Source: Bradyrhizobium hipponense
GTDB taxonomy: Bacteria; Pseudomonadota; Alphaproteobacteria; Rhizobiales; Xanthobacteraceae
Length of the DNA: 64,000 nucleotides
Reading direction: 5' to 3'
Assembly: GCF_008123965.1 (NCBI RefSeq)
Contig: NZ_VSTH01000007.1
Location: forward strand, 1-64,000
Below are positions 8,244-15,756 of this stretch, piece by piece. Positions within the stretch are counted from its first letter, which is position 1; each line of letters begins with the position of its first letter. The notes under the pieces were generated by a model that was not told the origin of the DNA, did not search any database, and saw nothing but the letters and a program-made list of their open reading frames with translations. Position numbers and translations under genes: made by a program.

Positions 8244-8579
8244 GTGAGAAAGCTTCTGTTTATCACCAGCGCCGCGCTGGCTCTGGTCTCCGCTCCGGCT
8301 TTCGCCGGCGGCATCACCGCTTGCGTGCACGCCCGGACCCAGATCGGCAACGGCGCCAGCGACAGCGTCAGCCAGAACTGCCAATACAACATGAACGGCC
8401 AGGTGCAAGCCGGCAACGGAATGTCGGCCGGCGCGCGGCAGTCCGGAACCAGCAACACGTCGAGCCAGCTTCAGCTCGGCGACAATAACTCGACCCGCCT
8501 CAGCCAGCACGGCCGTGACAACAGCGCCGGCGCCATGCAGGTTGGAAACGGCAACCGCGTCAAGGTCAATCAATGGTAA
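8244..8579 (+). CDS. Exported curlin-repeat protein, second copy
   Basis: This 111-residue protein begins at GTG 8244, set by AAAGGAG seven bases upstream. Residues 1-21 are a signal peptide ending APAFA. The mature part has imperfect curlin repeats (QNCQYNMNGQVQAGNG, SSQLQLGDNNSTRLSQHG, AGAMQVGNGNRVKVNQW). Two cysteines near the N-terminus could form a disulfide. It sits 90 bases after the first curlin gene and probably shares its transcript. It may be a nucleator or a minor fibre subunit, but the repeats alone do not tell which. Confidence 0.8.
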   Translation: MRKLLFITSAALALVSAPAFAGGITACVHARTQIGNGASDSVSQNCQYNMNGQVQAGNGMSAGARQSGTSNTSSQLQLGDNNSTRLSQHGRDNSAGAMQVGNGNRVKVNQW

Positions 8580-8612
8580 GGTTGTCGGCCCTATCGGCCG
8601 GAGCCGCACGGC

Positions 8613-8638
8613 GGTTGGGCGGGTCCCCTCGCCCAACC
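8613..8638 (+). terminator. Hairpin between curlin genes
   Basis: GGTTGGGCG and CGCCCAACC form a perfect 9-bp stem with an 8-base loop just before the ribosome site of the gene at 8662. There is no good T run, so it is more likely an attenuator or mRNA-stability element than a full terminator. It could lower expression of the downstream genes relative to the two fibre subunits. Confidence 0.45.
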
Positions 8639-8661
8639 CGCTTTCATGACAGGAGGAACAG

Positions 8662-9102
8662 ATGAAGCGGATCCAATGGTCGGGCTTCGTGTTTGCCGGA
8701 GCCCTGGTGGCTGCTCTCGCGAGCGCGTCATTGCGGGCCGAGACGACGTCCGTGAACAACGGCAGCAATTCGGCCAACATCACCCAGAGCGGCGATCCAT
8801 CGAAGACCGAGAAGCGGGTGGACACCCGTCCCGGCTATACGCATATCGAGCAGCACAACGGCGGCAACTCGGCAACAATCATCCAGCGATCGACGCCCGG
8901 CTCGCCCAATCCGACCGAGTCCGAAGGTAGCAAGACCCCGAATGTGCCGACAGCGCCGGACGAAGCCGATGGCGACAATGAGCGCGATCCCGCGCTCACC
9001 GACTCAGATGTCTATCGGCAGATCCGCAAAGGCGCCTCGCCGCAATCGCAGCAGACCCTGGACAATCTGATGAAATCGCTGGGTTTGCAGAAGAAGATGT
9101 AA
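8662..9102 (+). CDS. Exported protein with short curlin-like region
   Basis: A 146-residue protein with a signal peptide (residues 1-26, ending SLRA). Two curlin-like strands follow (TSVNNGSNSANITQSGD and IEQHNGGNSATIIQRS). Then comes an acidic, proline-rich linker, and a helical C-terminus (YRQIRKGASPQSQQTLDNLM). A strong GGAGGAA site precedes the ATG. The layout suggests an accessory or assembly factor rather than a fibre subunit. A terminator follows, closing the three-gene unit. Confidence 0.7.
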   Translation: MKRIQWSGFVFAGALVAALASASLRAETTSVNNGSNSANITQSGDPSKTEKRVDTRPGYTHIEQHNGGNSATIIQRSTPGSPNPTESEGSKTPNVPTAPDEADGDNERDPALTDSDVYRQIRKGASPQSQQTLDNLMKSLGLQKKM

Positions 9103-9136
9103 CGGTTCCGGCGCCAGCCAGGACCGCCGCGATCGG

Positions 9137-9170
9137 AAACCGCGCCGGCCTATCGCCGGCCGCGGGTTTT
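9137..9170 (+). terminator. Intrinsic terminator after the curlin unit
   Basis: AAACCGCGCCGGC pairs with GCCGGCCGCGGGTTT with two single-base bulges around a five-base loop, followed by TTTT. It lies 35 bases after the stop of the third curlin gene and before the autotransporter gene, which therefore probably has its own promoter. Confidence 0.6.
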
Positions 9171-9318
9171 CGCGTCGTGTCATCGGCAGCGACGCTTGCG
9201 CCGAAAGATTTCAGCGGTTGTCACCCCACTGCAACAGGCAGCCGGACCCGATTGAGCTAATGTGCCGCTTTATCGGCAGATTTGACCGCATCCTTTTTAG
9301 GCGGGACGAGGTGGGGCG

Positions 9319-10803
9319 ATGGGAAGCAAATCAGCCGACAAATCATTACTTCGACAAAGGTGGCGGCTTGGATATGCGCTCGGGGCGGCCGCCATCGCGC
9401 TGCTGGCCGAACCGGCAAGTGCACAGACCGGCTTCATTGATACGAACGGCTACGGCTTTGTATCGCTGAATGGTCCGATCGTCGTGAATCAGGCGTTCGG
9501 GCCCGGGCAGAATATCGCCGGCATAGTTCAGTTGGCGCCTAATCCGTTGGCGACCGTGACCCAAAGCGGCTTCTATAACCGCGCCGCGATCATCCAGGTC
9601 GACACCACCAACACCGCCACGATCACCCAGACCGGCGATTTCAGCCACGCTTATGTCATCCAGGTCGGCCCGACCAACGCCTCGGCGGTCGCGCAGACCG
9701 GCAATGACGCATCGGCGATCGTGATCCAGCTCGCGGCCTCGCCGATCGCGGCACTCGGCACCGGCTATCTGGAGCGCGTGGCATCAAACCTGTTATTCGC
9801 GCCAGAGACTGCGGCGGCGCTACCGAGCATGGCCCAGCTCGGCGCTCAGGATTTTTCGCGCGACCTGCTTTCGCAACTCGACACCGGCCGCGGACAGGCC
9901 TGCGTCGATCAGGCGCCGATTGCGCCAGCGCCGCTGGCCGCCAAGGCCCCCATTGTCAAAGCGCCGATCGCAAATCCCTGCCGGGTCGCGCTGTTCGTGC
10001 AGGGCAATTACCATCACGGCGACCACGTCGACGCGTTCGGCTCGACCAAATACAGCTACGATTCGGGCGGCGTGCTGGCCGGGGCAAAATTCTACCTCAC
10101 GCCGAACGTCACGGTCGGGCCGACCTTCGGCTACACCCGCACCGCTGCGGATTTCAAGCAGGGGCTCGGCTCGACCAACCTCGACTCCTATCATCTCGGC
10201 GGCTTTTTGGCCTACGACACCAGCGAGCTCTTCGTGCATGCGGTCGCGGCCTACGGCTGGAACCGGTTCGACATTTCGCGCACCGGATTTGTCGCGCCGA
10301 TCACCCCAAAGGTCGACGGAAACACGACCGTCGCCGCGATCAAGGCGGGGTACTTGTTTGACGTGGGCGTCGGGCGTCTGGGCCCGATCGGCGGCTTCAC
10401 CTATTCGGATACCCATGTGAACGGCTATTCGGAGACAGGCGATCCGTCCCTGACTCAGACGGTCGGAAGCCAGTCGCTGCAGTCGGCCGTAATAAGCGGC
10501 GGCGTTCGCTTCCAGCCCCGGTTTACCGCCCTCGGTGCACGCGCCGACAGCTTCCTCGACGTCACCGTGGAGAAGGATCTGCGCGATTCGATGCGGGTAT
10601 TGCAGACGACGTTCACGCTGGCGCCCGGCGTGCCCATCTTCACACCGGTGCGTCCGTTCAGCGACACTTATGTCCGTATCGCCGGCGGCATTGGCTACGA
10701 TTTAAGACCCAATGCGCGGCTCACCGTTTCGGCCGAGGGACTGGTCGCCGATCGCGGCGCCAACAGTGTCGGAGTGAACGCCGGGTTGCGCTTCGGCTTC
10801 TGA
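9319..10803 (+). CDS. Curlin-repeat/autotransporter beta-barrel fusion
   Basis: A 494-residue outer-membrane protein. A signal segment lies at about residues 15-36, ending PASA. Residues 50-140 carry curlin-type repeats (VTQSGFYNRAAIIQVD, ATITQTGDFSHAYVIQVG, SAVAQTGNDASAIVIQ). A linker with repeated Ala-Pro-Ile and two cysteines follows. Residues 220-494 form an autotransporter-type barrel ending in Phe-Gly-Phe (AGLRFGF), the usual outer-membrane insertion signal. The fusion would display curlin strands on the cell surface through its own barrel, perhaps as an anchor or nucleator for the neighbouring curlin proteins. That role is inferred from domain order and neighbours. Confidence 0.85.
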   Translation: MGSKSADKSLLRQRWRLGYALGAAAIALLAEPASAQTGFIDTNGYGFVSLNGPIVVNQAFGPGQNIAGIVQLAPNPLATVTQSGFYNRAAIIQVDTTNTATITQTGDFSHAYVIQVGPTNASAVAQTGNDASAIVIQLAASPIAALGTGYLERVASNLLFAPETAAALPSMAQLGAQDFSRDLLSQLDTGRGQACVDQAPIAPAPLAAKAPIVKAPIANPCRVALFVQGNYHHGDHVDAFGSTKYSYDSGGVLAGAKFYLTPNVTVGPTFGYTRTAADFKQGLGSTNLDSYHLGGFLAYDTSELFVHAVAAYGWNRFDISRTGFVAPITPKVDGNTTVAAIKAGYLFDVGVGRLGPIGGFTYSDTHVNGYSETGDPSLTQTVGSQSLQSAVISGGVRFQPRFTALGARADSFLDVTVEKDLRDSMRVLQTTFTLAPGVPIFTPVRPFSDTYVRIAGGIGYDLRPNARLTVSAEGLVADRGANSVGVNAGLRFGF

Positions 10804-10937
10804 AGGCTGGCGGGCTCGGCACAATCATGGGGCCGATCTATCTGCTCGATCGCTCCACACCGTGCGACCATTATTTAGATACTTCCCGCCGGGGCGCGGC
10901 CTATTTGCCGCCGCCGCGAGCAGGAGTATATTGGATC

Positions 10938-11417
10938 ATGGCTGTCAGTTCGCCCGATCTGAAAGCATTCTTGCTCGCCACGCCTTTCTTCGGTGGCCTG
11001 TCAGACGCAAGCCTCGATCTCCTGATCCCAATGCTGGTCGAGCGGCGCTTCGACGGCGGTGCCACGGTCGTGGCGGAAGGAGAACCGGGACGCTCGATGT
11101 TCATCGTTCACTCCGGCAAGCTCGTGGTGAGCAAGCTCGCGGGTTCGCGGCGCACAATTCGCATGGCGGGTTTGGAGCCCGGTGATTTCTTCGGCGAAAT
11201 GACGCTCCTCGAAATGCAGAATCGATCGGCCACTGTCGTAGCGGAGAGCCCAACGGTGCTGTACGAGCTCACGGCGCGGACACTCTACATGTACTACAAA
11301 GCCGACATTTACGCGTATGTGTTGGTGATGCAGAACATCAACCGCGAGCTTTGTCGGCGGCTCCGCCGCGCCGACAATCGCATTACCGAGATGCAGATGC
11401 TTCAAGCGAAGCAATAA
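10938..11417 (+). CDS. Cyclic nucleotide-binding domain protein
   Basis: A 159-residue protein with one CRP-type cNMP-binding beta-roll at residues 10-130: ATPFFGGLSDASLDLL, VVAEGEPGRSMFIVHSG and the phosphate-binding cassette PGDFFGEMTLLEMQNRSATV. It has no DNA-binding domain. The C-terminal helix (MQNINRELCRRLRRAD) is typical of Crp-like effector subunits. AGGAG lies 11 bases before the ATG at 10938. It lies between the curlin and RiPP loci, and a second single-domain cNMP protein sits at 12289 in the exporter operon. Which locus it serves is unclear. Confidence 0.8.
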   Translation: MAVSSPDLKAFLLATPFFGGLSDASLDLLIPMLVERRFDGGATVVAEGEPGRSMFIVHSGKLVVSKLAGSRRTIRMAGLEPGDFFGEMTLLEMQNRSATVVAESPTVLYELTARTLYMYYKADIYAYVLVMQNINRELCRRLRRADNRITEMQMLQAKQ

Positions 11418-11572
11418 TGACGTACGTTCGCGGGCGCCCCATGGATCAAGAAGGCGACCGATATCGTCAGTTTCGTTCTCAAGACGCTGAAATCAAGATC
11501 CTGGCTCTGCTCGACGAGCCGACGTCACACGTCGAAGTACTTATCTTCGACATCGAACGACAACTCCAATAG
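11417..11572 (+). CDS. Small hypothetical protein coupled to the cNMP gene
   Basis: The ATG at 11417 overlaps the TAA of the preceding gene (TAATG), an arrangement typical of translational coupling. The 51-residue product is charged (MTYVRGRPMDQEGDRYRQFR, then ILALLDEPTSHVEVLIFDIE) with no recognised motif. Support is the overlap and composition only. Confidence 0.35.
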   Translation: MTYVRGRPMDQEGDRYRQFRSQDAEIKILALLDEPTSHVEVLIFDIERQLQ

Positions 11573-11722
11573 TCCCGGCGGTGGACGGCATCGCAGTTGC
11601 GTCAATTACGCCCCGCTGCTCTCGTTATCACAAGCTGCTTGCTGACACGTTATTGGTCGCGGCCGCGCGCCTCTCAATCCGGGTGATCCGGAGAGCAGTC
11701 GGCACATTTGAAACCAACTTGC

Positions 11723-11753
11723 AGCGGCGCCACCGATAACCGGTGGCGCCGCT
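11723..11753. terminator. Strong 13-bp hairpin between convergent units
   Basis: AGCGGCGCCACCG and CGGTGGCGCCGCT form a perfect 13-bp stem with a 5-base loop. It lies between the end of the plus-strand cNMP unit and the end of the minus-strand RiPP exporter/precursor unit. That position suits a bidirectional transcription stop or mRNA-protecting hairpin, although neither side has a T run. Confidence 0.55.
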
Positions 11754-11823
11754 CGCTTGTCCGCGCGCAGAGCGCGCCTGCGGCACGCGACAACCCGCGA
11801 CCAACTTTCCCATCGCGTGCCGG

Positions 11824-11997
11824 TCACTTGCCGAACAAGAAAACCCGCGGCGGAAGCGGCTGGGGATTGAGAGCAACCCGGTCGATGGCAGACATGAAGT
11901 GATTGTGAAATCCGCTTACAAGAATGATACCGCCCGCAACGCGGTCGAGGTCATCGAGGGTCAAAGCTTTGTCTTTGTTGGTAGCTGAATCGGTCAT
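11824..11997 (-). CDS. Double-glycine RiPP precursor peptide (candidate 1)
   Basis: A 57-residue peptide. The leader (residues 1-23) ends LTLDDLDRVAGG, the double-glycine motif cut by C39 peptidases of the exporter encoded upstream on the same strand. The 34-residue core begins Ile-Ile-Leu-Val, contains only two Ser and no Thr, Cys or Trp, and has a proline-rich ALNPQPLPP segment. AAAGGAAA before the ATG at 11997 sets the start. It is the last gene of the minus-strand exporter unit, 290 bases after the cNMP gene. With so few Ser/Thr, its modification probably differs from that of candidate 2. It could also be an unmodified exported peptide. Confidence 0.75.
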   Translation of the reverse strand: MTDSATNKDKALTLDDLDRVAGGIILVSGFHNHFMSAIDRVALNPQPLPPRVFLFGK

Positions 11998-12288
11998 GGC
12001 AATTTCCTTTCGTTGTTGAGCGCGGCCCGATGCCGCGTGGTGCGACATTGCTTGATATGACCTAACTTGTTTGTGGCCTAGATCACTCTGGACCTCGCTG
12101 GAGAGGTGGTCTCCTGCGACGTCCTTCAGGACGTTCTCTCCGTCGAAGATTCCTCATCGAGATGAAATCTCTGGGGGCGCTCGACCCCGCAAGCCGATAG
12201 AGGACTGCTTTGCGTCCCCTTCAGCCTTGTCGAGCGCGGGCGCGGAAGGTCCGGGAAGGCCGAGCCGGCAAGACACTTCCGCGTCTTC

Positions 12289-12825
12289 TCAATTGACCGA
12301 ATGGCAATGCAACATCCTCAACAAACGACTGAACCGCTCACCCGCCGCGGTTACGTGATCCATGATGCCGATGTCGAGTTCATCCCGCGAAAGCGCAGTC
12401 CCGTCCAAGAGCCTGTCCGTTGCGGGCTGCCGGGTCGCCCGCAAGCGATCGGCGAGGAACACGGCGAGCGCGCGATAGAAGCGCGAGCCGAAGCTTTCGT
12501 CGTGCTCCAGCTTCTCCAGCAGTTGCCGTTTGTCGAGAAATAGGGCGAGGCCCTCGCCACGGGTGGTGATCGTGGCCGATGGTGGTGCCGAATCAACGAG
12601 AGAGACCTCGCCCACAATCTCGCCAACGCCCATGCGCGCAACGTCGCCATAGCCCCTTGCCGACACTTGCAACTCGCCCTCCAGTAGCAGGATCAGCGAG
12701 TCGGACCTGCCGCCCTCCTCGATGAGAACCTCGCCATCGCTCAGGCGCCGGCATGTTCCGTTCTTAGCCATCCATTCGATATCGCCGTCGGTCAACAGGC
12801 CAAAGATGTACAGAACTTTCCGCAT
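12289..12825 (-). CDS. cNMP-binding protein of the bacteriocin exporter
   Basis: A 178-residue protein with one CRP-like beta-roll at residues 8-120 (LSDGEVLIEEGGRSDSLILL, MGVGEIVGEVSLVDSAPPSA). A helical tail follows (FYRALAVFLADRLRATR). Proteins of this kind are recurrent partners of NHLM-type bacteriocin exporters and are annotated as bacteriocin-type transport-associated proteins; I rely on memory of that family. It starts 33 bases after the second ABC transporter and is clearly in its operon. It probably senses a nucleotide or acts as a scaffold for the exporter; its role is unproven. Confidence 0.8.
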   Translation of the reverse strand: MRKVLYIFGLLTDGDIEWMAKNGTCRRLSDGEVLIEEGGRSDSLILLLEGELQVSARGYGDVARMGVGEIVGEVSLVDSAPPSATITTRGEGLALFLDKRQLLEKLEHDESFGSRFYRALAVFLADRLRATRQPATDRLLDGTALSRDELDIGIMDHVTAAGERFSRLLRMLHCHSVN

Positions 12826-12858
12826 TATTGACCTCTGATCAATGTTGCACGAGATGCC

Positions 12859-15756
12859 TCAAAGGAGCTGCCTGCGCGCGAAGTCTGCGAACGTGCCCTT
12901 CGCCTCGCTCAGTTCGGCGAATGTTCCGGTCTGCGTCATCTTGCCGTCGGTGAGCACGATAATACGATCGGCCTGGCGCACCGTGCTCAACCGGTGCGCG
13001 ATTACGATTCGCGTGACATTGAGAGCCCCAAGCGAATCGCTGACGACGGCCTGCGAACGATTGTCGAGCGAACTGGTCGCCTCGTCGAACAAAAGGATGC
13101 GCGGGCGTCGAGCGACTGCGCGCGCGATCATGATGCGCTGGCGCTGTCCGCCGGAGAGCGTATTGACGCCCTCGGCGATCGCCGTATGCATGCCCATTGG
13201 CATCTTCCTGATATCAGCATCGAGTCCTGCCATCCGCGCCGCAGCCCAGGCTTGTTCGAGCGGGAGCGGCAGGCCCCCGCAGATATTCTCGTAGATGCTG
13301 CCCGTTGCCAGTCTGCCGTTTTGCAGGACGACGCCGAGCTGGCGGCGCACTGCGCTGACATCCAGGGTGTCGAGAGCCTTGCCGTCCAGGAACACGGCCC
13401 CCGACTCCGGCTTCTCGAAGCCCAACAGCAGGCGAAACAGGCTGGATTTGCCGCTTCCGGACGGTCCGACGATGGCAACGTACTCGCCGGGTGCGATGCG
13501 CAGTGAAACGTTGTCGACCACGGTCGGGCCGCCCGCGGTGTAGCGGAAGGTCACGCGTGAGAATTCCACGGCGCCGGTCAGTTCGCCCGGCGCTTTGCGG
13601 TCGTCGGAGATCTCAGCCTCGGCGGTGACGAGCGGCCGGATGCGGGTAATATGGGGGATGGCCACAAGTGAGGCGCTTACGCCATTGGCCCACATCCCGA
13701 CCCCGGCCATCGATTGGCCGAAGGCGGCGAGGAAGGCAAAGAAGGCGCCGAAGTCCGCGATGAGGACGCTCCGGGTCCACGAGGCGTAGGCGAACAGGAT
13801 GAGGGTCGCGACGGTTGGAAACGAGCCTTCGAACAATGCGAGCGCATTGGCGGCCCGCTGCGAGGCGATGAAGTGCCGCTTCTGGGCTGAAAACTGTCGT
13901 GACCACACGGCGAGGGCGCGAACCCCCGCGGCAGCAACGCGCAGCTTTCCAACGCTGGACAGAAGTTGCAGCACAAATCCTTCGACCTTCCCCTGCAAAT
14001 TGAACTGGCGGGTCTCGTGATAGATTCGCAGCGCGCTGGTGCCAACAATCAGGATGGCCCTGATGAACAACAGGGCGAGCGCGACCAGCGCAAGCCGCGC
14101 ATCGTAGATCACCATGAGGAGAACGCTGAACCAGCAGAAGAGTCCAGCCATCAGACTGCGCAAGGTCTGCCCGGTGAGAATCCGGCGGACCGCGTCGATT
14201 CCCAGCGCACGGCTGACGAAGTCGCCAACAGTGTATTCCCGAAATACGGAAGCAGGTAGCTTGAGCAGTCGATCGATCACGGCAGCTTGCAGTCGCCAAT
14301 CGACCAAACCCTCAAGGCGAAGCATCGCCACCCCTTCCATCAACTGCACGCCGGCCGATGCGATCGCAACGACCGCAAGCGCAAGGGCGCAGAAGGCGAG
14401 CTGGTCGACTTCGGTGCGGGGGATCACGGAACTGACGAGCGCTTGCGTGATCAGCGGCGTCACCAATGACAGCAGCCCGATGAAGGCGACGGCCAGGGCG
14501 ATTCGTGTCACATCGCCGCGCACATGCTGGAGCGAGAAGACCAGCAGATCGCGAAGCCTCAACCTGGACGAGGGCAGGGTCGGATAGAACGCCGCAGCCT
14601 CGGGATCAAGCTCCTGCGCGACTTCCCGGTCCACCGGGCGGCGCGCTGCCGCTTCTGGGCCAATCATAAGGTAGCGGCCTGAAACCCGAACGAGTGCAAC
14701 CGGATCGCGCTGCGCTCCGTACCAGCCGACCATTGCGCCCGCGTCGCCAAGCCACCAGTCACGGCGCAACTGAATGCGGCGAACGCGCAGTCGGGAGGCG
14801 CGGGCAATCTCGACAATGTCGTTGAACGTCTGCTGCGTCGACGGCCGCGCCGGCGGCGCAAGGATCGCAATTTCCAGGTCCCTCGTTGCGGTTCGACACG
14901 CCCCGAGCAGCCGGTCCTCTGACACGTCGACGGCTGTTTCGAGCCGATCGGAAGGGCCGACGATGATCGCCGAGAGGCGGTCGAACATCTCCGTGGCCCG
15001 CGACCTGGTCAGCTCGTTTAGGCCGATCAGTCGCTGGCTTTCCAGGTCCACGTTTTTCCGTAGGCCCTCCCGGATGCATGCCGCCGCGCAGCGGTGGAAA
15101 TGGTCGAGCACCTCGTGGAGCGCGGAGCCGGTCGGCCGTCCGCCGTTCCCAAGCGTACAGCCACCCTCTCCGGCAATAAGCCACATTCCGGCGGAAAGTG
15201 GAATTGACGGACCGCCGGGCTGATAGGCTGGTTCCTGGCCCATCAAGCGCGCACTGCCTGCCGCGACCGACACCCAGACAACGTCGCGCGCCGGCCCTCG
15301 TCGGCGCTCGCCAGGCTTCATTTCAACTGAGATGAGGTTCGTTGCCTCCTGTATGTCCCAACCTGGATTAGGCCCGGCGATCGACTTGGATAGTCTCGCA
15401 AGCCACCGCTCGATTGCCTCATCGCAACAGTCGGCGCACCGCATCTGCAGGGCTTCGGCGCTCTCGCCTCCGACCGCAATCGTCCGAATCTCCGAATCAT
15501 CGGAGACGTCCAAGATATCGGCGAAGATCTCGTCGTGCTCCGCGCGGAAGAGGTGATGTCGTGCGGTCTGCGGCTTGTCTCCAGAGAATCCGACGGCAAA
15601 CACGTCGACATAGCCAAAAACGACCTGCATGGCCCGGCCGCGCTGGTTGAGCAGGACGGGATGACGAGCATCGAGAGAGAGGCGCTCAGCGGTGCGCGGA
15701 AGTGGCGAATCGACCGTCGCGACGGGTTCCGGCAGCGGTGGCAGCGATTCGTTCAT
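12859..15756 (-). CDS. NHLM-type bacteriocin ABC transporter, ATP-binding/permease protein
   Basis: A 965-residue protein. The first 370 residues are a soluble domain without peptidase residues. Residues 400-700 hold the ABC membrane domain, and the NBD follows: Walker A GPSGSGKSS near 765, signature LSGGQRQRIMIARAV near 865, Walker B RILLFDEATSSLD. The long non-peptidase N-terminus matches the second ABC subunit of NHLM systems, which pairs with a C39-type ABC protein. Its ATG overlaps the stop of that C39 protein (ATGA), so the two are translationally coupled and probably form a heterodimer exporting the RiPP. Confidence 0.9.
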   Translation of the reverse strand: MNESLPPLPEPVATVDSPLPRTAERLSLDARHPVLLNQRGRAMQVVFGYVDVFAVGFSGDKPQTARHHLFRAEHDEIFADILDVSDDSEIRTIAVGGESAEALQMRCADCCDEAIERWLARLSKSIAGPNPGWDIQEATNLISVEMKPGERRRGPARDVVWVSVAAGSARLMGQEPAYQPGGPSIPLSAGMWLIAGEGGCTLGNGGRPTGSALHEVLDHFHRCAAACIREGLRKNVDLESQRLIGLNELTRSRATEMFDRLSAIIVGPSDRLETAVDVSEDRLLGACRTATRDLEIAILAPPARPSTQQTFNDIVEIARASRLRVRRIQLRRDWWLGDAGAMVGWYGAQRDPVALVRVSGRYLMIGPEAAARRPVDREVAQELDPEAAAFYPTLPSSRLRLRDLLVFSLQHVRGDVTRIALAVAFIGLLSLVTPLITQALVSSVIPRTEVDQLAFCALALAVVAIASAGVQLMEGVAMLRLEGLVDWRLQAAVIDRLLKLPASVFREYTVGDFVSRALGIDAVRRILTGQTLRSLMAGLFCWFSVLLMVIYDARLALVALALLFIRAILIVGTSALRIYHETRQFNLQGKVEGFVLQLLSSVGKLRVAAAGVRALAVWSRQFSAQKRHFIASQRAANALALFEGSFPTVATLILFAYASWTRSVLIADFGAFFAFLAAFGQSMAGVGMWANGVSASLVAIPHITRIRPLVTAEAEISDDRKAPGELTGAVEFSRVTFRYTAGGPTVVDNVSLRIAPGEYVAIVGPSGSGKSSLFRLLLGFEKPESGAVFLDGKALDTLDVSAVRRQLGVVLQNGRLATGSIYENICGGLPLPLEQAWAAARMAGLDADIRKMPMGMHTAIAEGVNTLSGGQRQRIMIARAVARRPRILLFDEATSSLDNRSQAVVSDSLGALNVTRIVIAHRLSTVRQADRIIVLTDGKMTQTGTFAELSEAKGTFADFARRQLL

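Noticed and set aside
12119..12134. ACGTCCT-TC-AGGACGT palindrome considered as a precursor-gene operator
   Set aside because: Loop of two bases, single copy, and downstream of the peptide's upstream gene end; symmetry alone is weak evidence.
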